A stretch of DNA of 64,000 bases from Christensenella sp. GTDB lineage: Bacteria > Bacillota > Clostridia > Christensenellales > CAG-917. The notes beneath the pieces were generated by a model. It did not search any database. It had not been told where the DNA came from and saw nothing but the letters and a program-made list of their open reading frames with translations. The stretch spans positions 558,001-622,000 of the forward strand of contig CP091723.1 in assembly GCA_022009775.1 (NCBI GenBank), in the 5' to 3' direction. Of this stretch, positions 56,501 to 64,000 are shown in pieces. Within the stretch, counting starts at the first letter, position 1. Each line of letters begins with the position of its first letter. The position numbers and the translations under genes are program-made.

Positions 56501-57593
56501 CTTTCGACACCCCTTTTAAGAACGTCCGTTCCGTATCTTTGCGCAAGCATATCGCACACGCAAAGCGCACTCACCGCGTCGATAACGGGGCAAATTCTTC
56601 TGACGATTGCAGGATCGTGCCTGCCCTTGACGGACAAGACGGTGTTTTCTCCCTTGACGAAATCTATTGTGTTTTGCTCCCTTGCAATGGACGGTGTGGG
56701 CTTGACCGCGCATCTGAAAATAACGTCCGCACCGTTGGTTATGCCGCCGTTGATTCCGCCGTTTGAGTTTCTTGAAACGACCACTTTGCCGTCTTCGTAT
56801 TCAAGGACGTCGTTTGCTTCGCTTCCGCGTTTTTTTGCAATGGCAAATCCGTCTCCGAACTCCACGCCTTTTACGCCGCCGATTGAAAACAACGCGTGAG
56901 AAAGCACGCTTTCAACGCTGTCAAACCACGGCTCGCCAACCCCCGACGGAATACCGGAGATTGCCGTTTCAACGATTCCGCCGACACTGTCTCCGTCCGC
57001 TTTTGCCTGCTCGATTGCCTTTATCATTCCGCTTGCAACGTCTTCGTCAAGAACGGGAAATTTTGCGCAATCGAGAGTTAATCTATCCTTTTTATATCGT
57101 CAAATGCCTTATCGTGCAATTCGGCGCATTCCGATATATGAGTCGCAACGGTCACGCCTATGTCTTGCAAAGCCTTTTGCAATATCGCTCCGCCTGTCAC
57201 GATACCTGCCGTGACTCTGCCCGAAAAATGTCCGCCGCCGCGATAATCTTCAAAGCCGTGATATTTTTGATTTGCCGAAAAATCGGCGTGCGCAGGGCGT
57301 GCGATTCCGTATTCGTAATCCTTGCTTCTTTGGTTTTCGTTGGGTACGATTATGCAAATCGGAGTGCCTGTCGTCTTGCCCGAAAACACGCCGCTCAAAA
57401 TTCTGAACTCGTCGTTTTCTCTTCTTGCAGTGTCAGTCGTCATAGACGGCGCTCTTCTTGCAAGACACGCTTTCATATAATTTTCGTCAACTTCGATTCC
57501 CGGAGCGACGCCGTCAAGCACAACGCCCACCGCTTCTCCGTGGCTTTCGCCGAAAACCGTCATAGTGACGCTCGTTCCGAATGTGTTTTTCAT
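56497..57593 (-). CDS. aroC: Chorismate synthase (one frameshift)
   Basis: About 365 residues after correction. It needs reduced FMN and makes chorismate from EPSP. Motifs: GTSVTMTVFGESHGEAVGVVLDG at the start, RRENDEFRILSGVFSGKTTGTPI, RPAHADFSANQKYHGFEDYRGGGHFSGR (highly conserved), then SIGGVKGVEFGDGF, NSNGGINGGITNGADV and GRHDPAIVRR. The frame breaks at an A5 run (plus-strand T5, 57089-57093) where one A is missing: ...DDIK then KDRLTLDCAKFPVLDED. Overlaps aroB by 4 bases at the start. Confidence 0.93.
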
Positions 57594-58597
57594 CTTACGC
57601 TCTCCACGCTTTTCAATATCTCGTCCGCCGTCTCTTTTGAAAACTCGAACGAGCCGATATTTTTAACTCTCACGACGTTCACAAATTCGCCCGCCGCTTT
57701 TTTATCGTGTTTTATATACGGTCTCAACTCTTCTTCGCTCCAAACGAATTTCGTCGGCAATCCGTATTTTTCAAGCACCTTTTCAATTCTTACACGCACG
57801 CTTTTCTCGCACATAGGCAACATACCGAGCGCAACGCACTCTCCGTGCAGAAGACGTCCCTTTTCAACGCTTTCAATCGCGTGCCCCACCGTATGTCCGA
57901 AATTCAGCACTTTTCTCAATCCCTTTTCGGTCGGGTCTTGCTCGACCACGTCGCGTTTTATCTCGATCGCCCGTCTGACGATTTCGTCAATATCCGCTTT
58001 TATATCGTCGCTGTTTTCCAAAAGTTCAAAAAGTCGAGCGTCGCTCGTTGCCGCCATTTTGATTATCTCTGCAAGTCCTGCGGCAAACTGTCTGTCGTCA
58101 AGCGTGCAAAGCACGTCCGAATCGACTATAACGCCCTTTGGCTGATAGAACGCCCCCACGACGTTTTTCACGCCGCAAAAATCGATTGCCGTTTTTCCGC
58201 CGATTGACGAGTCCACTTGCGACAAAAGCGTTGTGGGCACATTGTAGAAGTCTACCCCGCGCATATAGCAAGCCGCGGCAAAACCCGCAAGGTCTCCTAC
58301 AACTCCGCCGCCGACCGCCACGACGCAATCTTTCCTTGAAAAATCGTTTTCAAGCATAAGCGACAACAGTTTTTGAAAATTTTCTATATTCTTGCTTTTC
58401 TCGCCTTGCTGCAAAACCGCAACGACGGGCGTTTTTGACTGCGAACAAATCTCGTAGGCGTATTCGCTCGGCACTCCGTCGTCGCTCACGACGAGCACTT
58501 TGCGGTTCAAATCGAATATCTCGCCCGCATTTTTCAGTGCTCCGCGCTCCACCGTGACGATATAGCTTTTCTCTTTCAAATCAACTTTTATATCCAT
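57590..58597 (-). CDS. aroB: 3-dehydroquinate synthase
   Basis: About 335 residues from the ATG at 58597, which has a GGAG site; a frame extending to 58639 would overlap pheA. NAD- and zinc-dependent cyclisation of DAHP. Motifs: VLQQGEKSKNIENFQKLL, AVGGGVVGDLAGFAAACYMRGVDF, VPTTLLSQVDSSIGGKTAID, VLNFGHTVGHAIE (zinc His) and LLHGECVALGM. It begins 10 bases after the pheA stop. Confidence 0.95.
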   Translation of the reverse strand: MDIKVDLKEKSYIVTVERGALKNAGEIFDLNRKVLVVSDDGVPSEYAYEICSQSKTPVVAVLQQGEKSKNIENFQKLLSLMLENDFSRKDCVVAVGGGVVGDLAGFAAACYMRGVDFYNVPTTLLSQVDSSIGGKTAIDFCGVKNVVGAFYQPKGVIVDSDVLCTLDDRQFAAGLAEIIKMAATSDARLFELLENSDDIKADIDEIVRRAIEIKRDVVEQDPTEKGLRKVLNFGHTVGHAIESVEKGRLLHGECVALGMLPMCEKSVRVRIEKVLEKYGLPTKFVWSEEELRPYIKHDKKAAGEFVNVVRVKNIGSFEFSKETADEILKSVESVR

Positions 58598-58607
58598 ATC
58601 CGCTCCG

Positions 58608-59723
58608 TCAGGCGTTGTCTGCAAAATAACTGCCGACAAGTTTGAGTTTTGCGCAAAGTGCGGACAATTCCTGCATCATTTCTCTGCCGTTTTCAGTGTT
58701 AACGTTGCCTTCCGCTTCGATGTAGAAGTAGTAATTCCATTGCAGATTTTTCATCGGACGAGAGCGAAGAGAACGCATATTGAAGTTGTGTGCGCCGATA
58801 ATGTTGAGCGCGCTTGCAAGCGCACCCGACTCGTTCTGCACGGTGAAAACGAGTATGAAATTTTCGTTTTCTCTTTTCGCGACTGATTCAGGCTTGTTTT
58901 TCACTCTCGAGAATGACGCGAATCTCGTCGTGTTGTTGCGATTGTCGTTGACCGCCTTTTCAAGCACGTTAAGTCCGAATATTTCCGCCGTATCCGCCGA
59001 TGCAAGCGCGGCAATAGAAGCGTCGTTTTGATTTTTGACGTATTCTGCGGCAAGCGCGGTGTTTGAATACGCCTTAGTTTCGAAACCGTGCGAGCGGATA
59101 TACTCGTCGCATTGCGCAAGAGCCTGCGGGTGGCTGACGACGGTCTTGACGTCTTCTTCTTTTGCACCTGCAATCGCGAGCAAATCATGCTCGATAGGCA
59201 CGTCAAGCACCTGATTTATGCAAAGGTCGCCCGAGAAAATCAAATCCATCACTTCACCGACTTCGCCGGCATAACTGTTTTCAATGGGGAGCACCGCACA
59301 ATCGAAATCGCCCCTTTCAACCGATTCGTACGCTTCGTGGAAGTTGGGAAACGCAAAATATTCGGCTTCGGGAAACATTCTTTTTGCCGCAATATACGCA
59401 AACGCGCCTGCCGTGCCGCTATATGCGACTTTCATCTTGCGCATAAGTGCAGATTGATATTTGCACGACACATCCATAACACCTTTGATGAAATCTGCGT
59501 AATAAGGTTGCAATTCGACGTTTTCGATTTTCTCGACGTTGCGCTTGACGACTTCTGCTTCTCTGACTTCGTCGCGCACGGAAAGCCCGCTCTCTTTCTT
59601 GTAGAGCGCGATGTCTTTGCACACCGCCATGCGCTTTTGAAAAAGCGCCGCCATCTGCTCGTCAATCTGATTGATTTTCTTTCTCGATTCTTTTATATCC
59701 TGCATATCCTTTTCGTCCTGCAT
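58608..59723 (-). CDS. pheA: Bifunctional chorismate mutase / prephenate dehydratase (P-protein)
   Basis: About 371 residues from the ATG at 59723 (earlier ATG-like start at 59750 and a later one at 59705 are possible; none has a strong ribosome binding site). Residues 5-90: AroQ-type chorismate mutase (SRKKINQIDEQMAALFQKRMAV). Residues about 98-280: prephenate dehydratase, with YSGTAGAFAY, LPIENSYAGEV and NNTTRFASF. C-terminal ACT domain (ESGALASALNIIGAHNFNM ... RSRPMKNLQWNYYFYIE) gives Phe feedback inhibition. First structural gene of the operon, behind the attenuator. Confidence 0.95.
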   Translation of the reverse strand: MQDEKDMQDIKESRKKINQIDEQMAALFQKRMAVCKDIALYKKESGLSVRDEVREAEVVKRNVEKIENVELQPYYADFIKGVMDVSCKYQSALMRKMKVAYSGTAGAFAYIAAKRMFPEAEYFAFPNFHEAYESVERGDFDCAVLPIENSYAGEVGEVMDLIFSGDLCINQVLDVPIEHDLLAIAGAKEEDVKTVVSHPQALAQCDEYIRSHGFETKAYSNTALAAEYVKNQNDASIAALASADTAEIFGLNVLEKAVNDNRNNTTRFASFSRVKNKPESVAKRENENFILVFTVQNESGALASALNIIGAHNFNMRSLRSRPMKNLQWNYYFYIEAEGNVNTENGREMMQELSALCAKLKLVGSYFADNA

Positions 59724-59756
59724 ATATTTCTTGTATCTTATTATAAACAATTATAA

Positions 59757-59876
59757 TTATAAAGCCATAGTTTTTTCGGATATTTCTTGCAAATTGCGCT
59801 CGATTTCGTCAAATCTTGCAAGAAAAACTCCGATTTTTGATATTTCAAGCGGCACAATCCGCGATTTCCTCGTCAT
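59757..59876 (-). CDS. Possible 39-residue small protein between attenuator and pheA
   Basis: Starts MTRKSRIVPLEISKIGVF and continues as a charged amphipathic helix ending just 33 bases before pheA. There is no strong ribosome binding site. It may only be a frame in the leader; translation could help couple pheA. Weak call. Confidence 0.25.
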   Translation of the reverse strand: MTRKSRIVPLEISKIGVFLARFDEIERNLQEISEKTMAL

Positions 59877-59964
59877 AGCCGCTTTTCGCTCCGATTCCGC
59901 CTCATATTGCCGCTTGTCTCGTTTTGCGTCGAATGCATGCACGCTCTCTTTGTGCGGAACATAT

Positions 59965-59997
59965 AAAAAGCGGTCTCCGCAAAGGAAACCGCTTTTT
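59965..59997 (-). terminator. Attenuator terminator of the aromatic operon
   Basis: On the minus strand AAAAAGCGGT / ACCGCTTTTT with inner TCC/GGA pairing and one mismatch, then a T-run. It lies 27 bases after the leader-peptide stop and 240 bases before pheA, so it must be read through to express the operon. Confidence 0.88.
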
Positions 59998-60040
59998 GTT
60001 ACACGAAAAATTTCCGCGCCCCGTTCAACGTCCTTTGCGG
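59977..60040 (-). promoter_or_regulatory. Antiterminator pairing arms
   Basis: CCGCAAAGGA in leader codons 44-47 (complement of 60031-60040) is perfectly complementary over 10 bases to TCCTTTGCGG inside the terminator (complement of 59977-59986). Pairing of the two would break the terminator stem. A small TGCAAC/GTTGCA hairpin just upstream could sequester the first arm when no ribosome is present. Confidence 0.78.
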
Positions 60041-60171
60041 CATGCAACTTCGTTGCAATAATAATAAACGCAATACGAACTAAATCGCACTGCGTTTGCA
60101 AAGGTGAAATAAGCGCGCGAGACGGATGTGACAACGTTTTTATTCGTGCTATTTACAATTCCGTTTTTCAT
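60025..60171 (-). CDS. Phe/Tyr-rich attenuation leader peptide
   Basis: A 48-codon frame behind a good AAGGAG site, too short for routine gene calling. Residues 21-38 contain three Phe and five Tyr, including three Tyr codons in a row (Y21, F22, F24, F30, Y33, Y36-Y38). Shortage of charged tRNA-Phe or tRNA-Tyr should stall the ribosome there, leaving the antiterminator arm in codons 44-47 free. When translation reaches the stop, that arm is covered and the terminator forms. Amino acids sensed match the operon end products. No Trp codons are present, fitting the lack of trp genes. Confidence 0.82.
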   Translation of the reverse strand: MKNGIVNSTNKNVVTSVSRAYFTFANAVRFSSYCVYYYCNEVACRKGR

Positions 60172-60193
60172 ATCCGCTCCTTTTTATACTGCA

Positions 60194-60222
60194 AATATAC
60201 CCCAGGTTGTCCGTTTTGTCAA
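60194..60222 (-). promoter_or_regulatory. Promoter of the aromatic amino acid operon
   Basis: TTGACA (60217-60222), a 17-base spacer and TATATT (60194-60199) on the minus strand, giving a very short leader before the ATG of the leader peptide at 60171. Confidence 0.82.
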
Positions 60223-60286
60223 CAACAACTTGCTTGAGTTTTCTGATTTTATCCGCTTAAAGCGGCTAAAACGTGCAATCCACTTC

Positions 60287-60407
60287 CTATTTATAGACGG
60301 CAAAGACTACGTTCTTCACAAAGGCGAATCAATCGTCATGCCGGCAGGTCACCCACGCCGTTTTCGGAGAAGAACAATTCAAAATGCTTCTCGTCGTCGT
60401 TTTCTAA
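60287..60407 (+). pseudogene. Cupin-domain C-terminal remnant
   Basis: The plus strand reads LFIDGKDYVLHKGESIVMPAGH then, after a frame change around 60350, HAVFGEEQFKMLLVVVF and a stop. This is the glycine-rich second half of a cupin barrel, including the metal-site His. No start, no N-terminal half. It lies just outside the aromatic operon promoter and looks like the leftover of a deleted gene. Confidence 0.6.
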
Positions 60408-60423
60408 AAAACAAACGTTTCAT

Positions 60424-60456
60424 AAAAAAAGCACTTGTGTTTGCAAGTGCTTTTTT
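60424..60456. terminator. Bidirectional terminator
   Basis: Perfect stem GCACTTG (60431-60437) / CAAGTGC (60444-60450) flanked by A7 and T6; serves the anti-sigma-like gene on the minus strand and the cupin remnant on the plus strand. Confidence 0.85.
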
Positions 60457-60475
60457 GATTTGTTTTTGCCGTTTG

Positions 60476-61174
60476 TCAGGCATACAGCCAGTCGAGCATT
60501 TCGGTCACCGTGAACGGCGGATCGATGTGCGTCGAGATGTAATAATAGTAATCGCCGTCTTCAAACAATGCGAACGTGTCAAGCCAACCGTTGCCGTCAT
60601 CGTATTGTTCACAGTACGCAACGGTGTAATCTCTCCAGGTCGTAGTGCTGTTGAGAATGGTCGGGTTGAAGAATGTTGACGGACGTGCGACATTTTTGGG
60701 AAGAATATATAAGCAGATATCTATCACGGTTTCATCATAGATGTAATAATGAATCTTCGCATATTTCGCTTCTTTATCTTTTTTTGAATAATAATACTTA
60801 AACGAGTACCAAAAATCTCCTTCCGCTTCGGTGCGTGTAGGAATGAATGCGGTTATTCCATATTTGGTCGAGAACTCATCTAAACTTTGAACCGATTCCG
60901 AAATATATTCTTTTTCTCCAACGCCATGATATAGTGTTGAGTCCCCATCTCCACTTCCAGGAAGATTATTATTAACAAAAGCGATAGGAACTGCTATGCA
61001 AATAACAAGCAAAATCGAACATACGACGCTTGCAAAAGCAATTAGCGGAGTGCGGAAAGTTTTGTTTTTTTGCGCGCGTTTTTCGAGCCTCACTCCGCCG
61101 AGAATTTTCTCGCGAGAGTTTTCGGTTGAAGAAACGTATTCGTTCAAAGTTTCGTTGAGTTTTCTGTCGTCCAT
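60476..61174 (-). CDS. Single-span membrane protein, candidate anti-sigma factor
   Basis: About 232 residues from the ATG at 61174, which follows a GGGGG site. The first 45 residues are charged and cytoplasmic (DDRKLNETLNEYVSSTENSREKIL), then one TM helix (PLIAFASVVCSILLVICIAVPIAFV) and an external Tyr/Asp-rich domain of about 165 residues (DFWYSFKYYYSKKD, WRDYTVAYCEQYDDG, DYYYYISTHIDPP). This topology fits anti-sigma factors, and the gene is third after an ECF sigma gene and a secreted peptidase gene, three bases after the latter. No known anti-sigma family motif is visible, so the role is inferred. Confidence 0.7.
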   Translation of the reverse strand: MDDRKLNETLNEYVSSTENSREKILGGVRLEKRAQKNKTFRTPLIAFASVVCSILLVICIAVPIAFVNNNLPGSGDGDSTLYHGVGEKEYISESVQSLDEFSTKYGITAFIPTRTEAEGDFWYSFKYYYSKKDKEAKYAKIHYYIYDETVIDICLYILPKNVARPSTFFNPTILNSTTTWRDYTVAYCEQYDDGNGWLDTFALFEDGDYYYYISTHIDPPFTVTEMLDWLYA

Positions 61175-61189
61175 ATCTACCCCCAAGTA

Positions 61190-62047
61190 TTATTCCAAAT
61201 GCACCGCTTTTGCGGCGTTTATATTCCCATTCAAATTAAGAACATAATACCCTGTCAGTCCGTCTTCTCCAGAAGAGGCCTGGAAAGAGATGCATTCTCT
61301 CACAATATTTCCGCTTGCATCGTAATAAATGACTTTTTGATATCCATATGCAACGAAAACGTGATTGTCACTTGATGATTTTATGGTCATTATAACAGAA
61401 CTTCCGGTATCGGTGAAAGTTGTAAAATTGATGCCGCTTGTGAAGAATGCAATCGGATTTCCGTTTTTCAGTTGAGCAATGGCATTTTCCAAGTCTAGCG
61501 CATTTGTTTGTGCAGCGGTAACATCTATATAAGTTATATTGAGATTTTTACTTGCAACGTATGACGTCATTCCTGTTTCAAATTCGTTTAGTGTAGTACC
61601 ACTTGAATCTGTTCCCATTCGCGAAGCCAAATCATTGATGAGCGATTGCAGTTGCGTCTCATATCTTGCCATTGCATAGTAATTATATCTCGTTCCCCTT
61701 GCATAGCCCGTTGCGATGTCGGGCACGAGATTGGGGAAATATCTATCGTAGAAACCTATTAGGTTCGCGCCCGCAACGGGTGCGCACGTGTAATTCCTAT
61801 TTGCCGTGTCGTAATACGCAGGGACGGAAGAGTTGATAAAATAGGATTCTGTTGTTTTTGTCGAATACGAAAAAGTATCAGTCGTTGTAACCAATCCAGA
61901 AGCACCGCGATAAGGCAGTTCTTCTATGCCGTCAGCAAAAGCAACGTTTGCCGCTTGCGGAGCGAAGAAAACCGCAAAGAAAGCCGTGAATGCAAGCACA
62001 ATGATTGAAATTGCTACGATTGTTTTTGAAATTGTTTTTGTTCTCAT
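61190..62047 (-). CDS. Secreted papain-like (C39-type) cysteine peptidase
   Basis: A 285-residue exported protein with signal peptide (ISIIVLAFTAFFAVFFAPQAANVAFA). The catalytic Cys lies in NYTCAPVAGANLIGFYDRYFP (about residue 87) and the His in DNHVFVAYGYQKV (about 232), as in the C39-like family Peptidase_C39_2. An N or D completing the triad should lie in YYDASGNIV. The substrate is unknown. It stands between the sigma factor gene and the anti-sigma-like gene with short gaps, suggesting a role in the same signalling circuit or as its output. Confidence 0.72.
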   Translation of the reverse strand: MRTKTISKTIVAISIIVLAFTAFFAVFFAPQAANVAFADGIEELPYRGASGLVTTTDTFSYSTKTTESYFINSSVPAYYDTANRNYTCAPVAGANLIGFYDRYFPNLVPDIATGYARGTRYNYYAMARYETQLQSLINDLASRMGTDSSGTTLNEFETGMTSYVASKNLNITYIDVTAAQTNALDLENAIAQLKNGNPIAFFTSGINFTTFTDTGSSVIMTIKSSSDNHVFVAYGYQKVIYYDASGNIVRECISFQASSGEDGLTGYYVLNLNGNINAAKAVHLE

Positions 62048-62076
62048 CTAGTCATCTCCTAAGTGGTCTATGTAAT

Positions 62077-62694
62077 TTAAACAATTTCAAGGCGATCGTT
62101 TTCCCACTTTCCGCCGTCTTTTTGCAATTTTGTTTGTTCTTCCGATTCTGAAAACTCGTTTTCCAGATAATTTTTCAGTTTTTCTTGCGCGGAAAGTTTA
62201 AGTCTGCCGACGGCAGATTTTGACATTCCGATTTCTTTTGCTATTTGCGTTATCGTTTTATCTTCAAAAGCGGAAAGTTGAATGACGATTCTTTCGTCAG
62301 GCTCGAGACGATTTATTGCGTTTTGCACCGCCATGCGCTGATCCGCCGACTCGGTGTCTTCATAAGAATAAATCTTGTTGTAATCGACGTATTCGATGCA
62401 CACTTCTTTGCCGTCATGCAACTTTTTGTAGCGATTGATTACCATGTTTGTCATGACTTTGCAAAGATATGAATATGCGTTTTGAAAATAAGAAAACTTT
62501 TCAGCGATTTTGCTTATGTGTATCCAAAAATCTTGTTCAAGGTCTTCGGCGTCGGTCTCGTTTCGGAGATATTTCAACGAAATGAATCGAAGAGTGGGCG
62601 AAATAAGGTCATAAAGAGACACGAGCGCGCGTTCGTCTCCGTTCTTCACACCCTTAAGACAATTCGTTATTTCGTTTCTCTTCTTTACATCCAT
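62077..62694 (-). CDS. ECF-type RNA polymerase sigma factor
   Basis: A 205-residue sigma-70 family protein. Region 2 (residues about 15-85) contains DAEDLEQDFWIHI and YLCKVMTNMVINRYKK; region 4 (about 118-175) contains LEPDERIVIQLSAFEDKTITQIAKEIGMSKSAVGRLKLSAQEKLKNYL, a clear helix-turn-helix. Long acidic linker and C-terminal tail. It should direct transcription of a small regulon, probably including its own operon. The start at 62694 has an AAGGGA site. Confidence 0.9.
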   Translation of the reverse strand: MDVKKRNEITNCLKGVKNGDERALVSLYDLISPTLRFISLKYLRNETDAEDLEQDFWIHISKIAEKFSYFQNAYSYLCKVMTNMVINRYKKLHDGKEVCIEYVDYNKIYSYEDTESADQRMAVQNAINRLEPDERIVIQLSAFEDKTITQIAKEIGMSKSAVGRLKLSAQEKLKNYLENEFSESEEQTKLQKDGGKWENDRLEIV

Positions 62695-62744
62695 GAAGAA
62701 TAGTCCCTTATCCTTCGTTTCTCTTCATAAACAATTCGCGAAAT

Positions 62745-62773
62745 ATTTTAACATACAAGTTTGCATCATTCAA
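62745..62773 (-). promoter_or_regulatory. Promoter of the sigma factor operon
   Basis: TTGAAT (62768-62773), a 17-base spacer and TAAAAT (62745-62750) on the minus strand, 50 bases before the ATG at 62694. The rest of the 320-base gap to the exonuclease gene holds no gene. Confidence 0.55.
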
Positions 62774-62921
62774 GATTTTTAGACAAATTGTGCTAATATA
62801 ACGGACGCAATCGACAATATTCGTCAATATTCGGAAATCAACTATTCCCCCATTTGTACAATTTTCGATTTTGTCGAATAGAATCGAAATCGATTCGGCT
62901 TTTATATCGGGTGCATTGGTG

Positions 62922-62951
62922 TTGACTTGCGAAGTATTTTTATGGTATGTT
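62922..62951 (+). promoter_or_regulatory. Possible promoter of the exonuclease gene
   Basis: TTGACT (62922-62927) and TATGTT (62946-62951) with an 18-base spacer. Confidence 0.45.
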
Positions 62952-63017
62952 TTATGTGCTTGAAAAAGCGACTCCCCCGCGATTTTCAAAGCACTCGAAT
63001 TTGATGTAAGGCAAGAA

Positions 63018-64000
63018 ATGAATTATTTGTTTTTCGATATAGAATGTGCAAACAGCAACGATGGCGCGAAACTTTGCGAGTTCGGCTACGTCATCACGAA
63101 CGAGAAATTTGAAAAAATCACGCAAAAGAACATTTTGATAAATCCCGCTGCGCCGTTTGACGAATTTGTCATAAAATCGCTTCTCAATTACAAAAAGGAA
63201 GAATACGACAACAGTCCGCTTTTGCCCGCCGTTTACGACGAGATTTTTTCTTTGCTCGACGGTGACAAATATCTCGTCATCGGGCACACCACTCAGGGAG
63301 ATGCAGAACACGTTGCAGAAGATTGCATTCGATACGGCTTGAAAGCACCGTCGTTTCACTATATCGACATCGTCGAATTGTACAAGGTTTATTCAAAACT
63401 CGACAATGCAACCGCTCTCACGAAAATGTGCGACGAATTGGGCGTCGTCGTTGACGGGCACGCGCACTCTGCCGACGTAGACGCAGACCTTACTATGCGA
63501 GTGACTATGGCTCTTTGCAAAAAACTCAAAAAGCAGTTGCCCGTTTTCATCAACGAAGTGAAGTCCTGCAAGGGCGAAGTGAAAAATTACGAAGAAATCT
63601 GGAGACGAAAGACAACCTATCGCACGTATCTTGCCGAAGTCGAAGAGACGGGGCATGCTCTCAAAAAGGACGGTAAATCGAAAATTCATTTCTTTATCGA
63701 AAACGTGTCCCCCACAAATCGCAAAGAATAAACGGCGTCGCCGGCAAAAGAATTTTTATAAGTCCCCTGTATGCGCTTGCGCATTTCAACGAAAATATGT
63801 GGCTCATTCAGGCAATCAGCAACGCAGGCGGATACGTCAATTCGTCACCGAAACATAGCGATATTTTCGTCAACTACGCCGCAACGACGAAAGCAGGTGA
63901 AACGGTGTTCTGCAAACAACTTGAAACCGTGAAACAAATGAACGAAAAAGGCGCAGGCAAAAAGATAGTGGATTTGTACGATTTTCTCGACACGCTCGGA
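63018..64000 (+). CDS. DEDDh 3'-5' exonuclease (DnaQ-like) with a C-terminal domain (partial, one frameshift)
   Basis: The first 237 codons encode a DnaQ-type exonuclease: FFDIECAN (Asp and Glu of ExoI), VIGHTTQGDAEHV (ExoII) and HAHSADVDADLTMRV (ExoIII His and Asp). After a C5 run (63709-63713, one base missing) the frame resumes and runs off the window: HKSQRINGVAGKRIFISPLY ... FVNYAATTKAGETVF ... GAGKKIVDLYDFLDTLG. That tail resembles a BRCT-like module seen after some Firmicutes exonucleases. A roughly 330-residue protein with repair or proofreading function is likely. Confidence 0.85.

Noticed and set aside
59965..60060. Possible T-box leader before pheA (GCGCGGAAATTTTTCG looks slightly T-box-like)
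   Set aside because: The conserved TGGNACCGCG T-box core is absent, and the leader peptide with its 10-base antiterminator explains the terminator better.
62708..62989. Minus-strand frame of 93 codons upstream of the sigma gene
   Set aside because: It covers the likely promoters of the sigma and exonuclease genes and has no recognisable protein features.

Overview
The window looks like a contig from an uncultured Gram-positive anaerobe, most likely a member of the Clostridia (Bacillota); this is inference. The support is consensus housekeeping promoters (TTGACA-N17-TATAAT type), strong AGGAGG-type ribosome binding sites, many lipobox lipoproteins carrying InlB-type and GLUG-type repeats, a BspA-like leucine-rich surface protein, an OppABCDF transporter, and an aroE-aroK gene fusion. 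Most genes lie on the minus strand.

Layout. 1-3.7 kb: SGNH hydrolase lipoprotein (runs off the left edge), cyclophilin, HI0933-like flavoprotein, zinc-ribbon membrane protein. 3.9-6.3 kb: tRNA-Arg(CCG), then a three-gene cassette of a MarR regulator and two radical SAM proteins, which I recognise as the radical SAM mobile pair. 6.3-11.4 kb: unassigned sequence, an orphan protein, a metallophosphoesterase, a GPH-type transporter with a zinc-ribbon tail, and a HAD hydrolase. 11.6-44.7 kb: a surface and nutrition island of five large InlB/GLUG/GTW-repeat lipoproteins, oppABCDF, and a roughly 2465-residue membrane-anchored subtilisin with leucine-rich repeats. 44.8-49.4 kb: a small membrane protein, an amidohydrolase, a palindromic element and a foldase-like lipoprotein. 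49.6-50.9 kb: a tRNA cluster (fMet, Met, Val, Glu) trailed by 186-bp repeats carrying the tRNA-Glu 3' end. 51.0-51.2 kb: a probable stand-alone small RNA. 51.2-60.2 kb: a zinc-finger protein and a complete shikimate, phenylalanine and tyrosine operon. 60.4-62.7 kb: an ECF sigma factor, a secreted cysteine peptidase and a membrane protein of anti-sigma topology. 63.0-64.0 kb: a DnaQ-like exonuclease running off the right edge.

How the genes work together. The aromatic operon (pheA-aroB-aroC-aroEK-aroQ-aroA-tyrA-aroF) encodes every step from erythrose-4-phosphate plus PEP to the Phe and Tyr precursors. Ahead of it is a 48-codon leader peptide with eight Phe/Tyr codons, a terminator, and a 10-nt antiterminator complement lying in the last leader codons. 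This is a textbook-style ribosome-mediated Phe/Tyr attenuator and the best regulatory find here. The subtilisin, the oligopeptide transporter and the lipoproteins read as an extracellular peptide-scavenging locus.

Data quality. At least 15 single-base frameshifts, nearly all in homopolymer runs, split otherwise well-conserved genes (oppA, tyrA, aroA, aroC, metallophosphoesterase, exonuclease, four lipoproteins). I treat these as probable sequencing or assembly indels and annotate each gene as one CDS with the break positions given.
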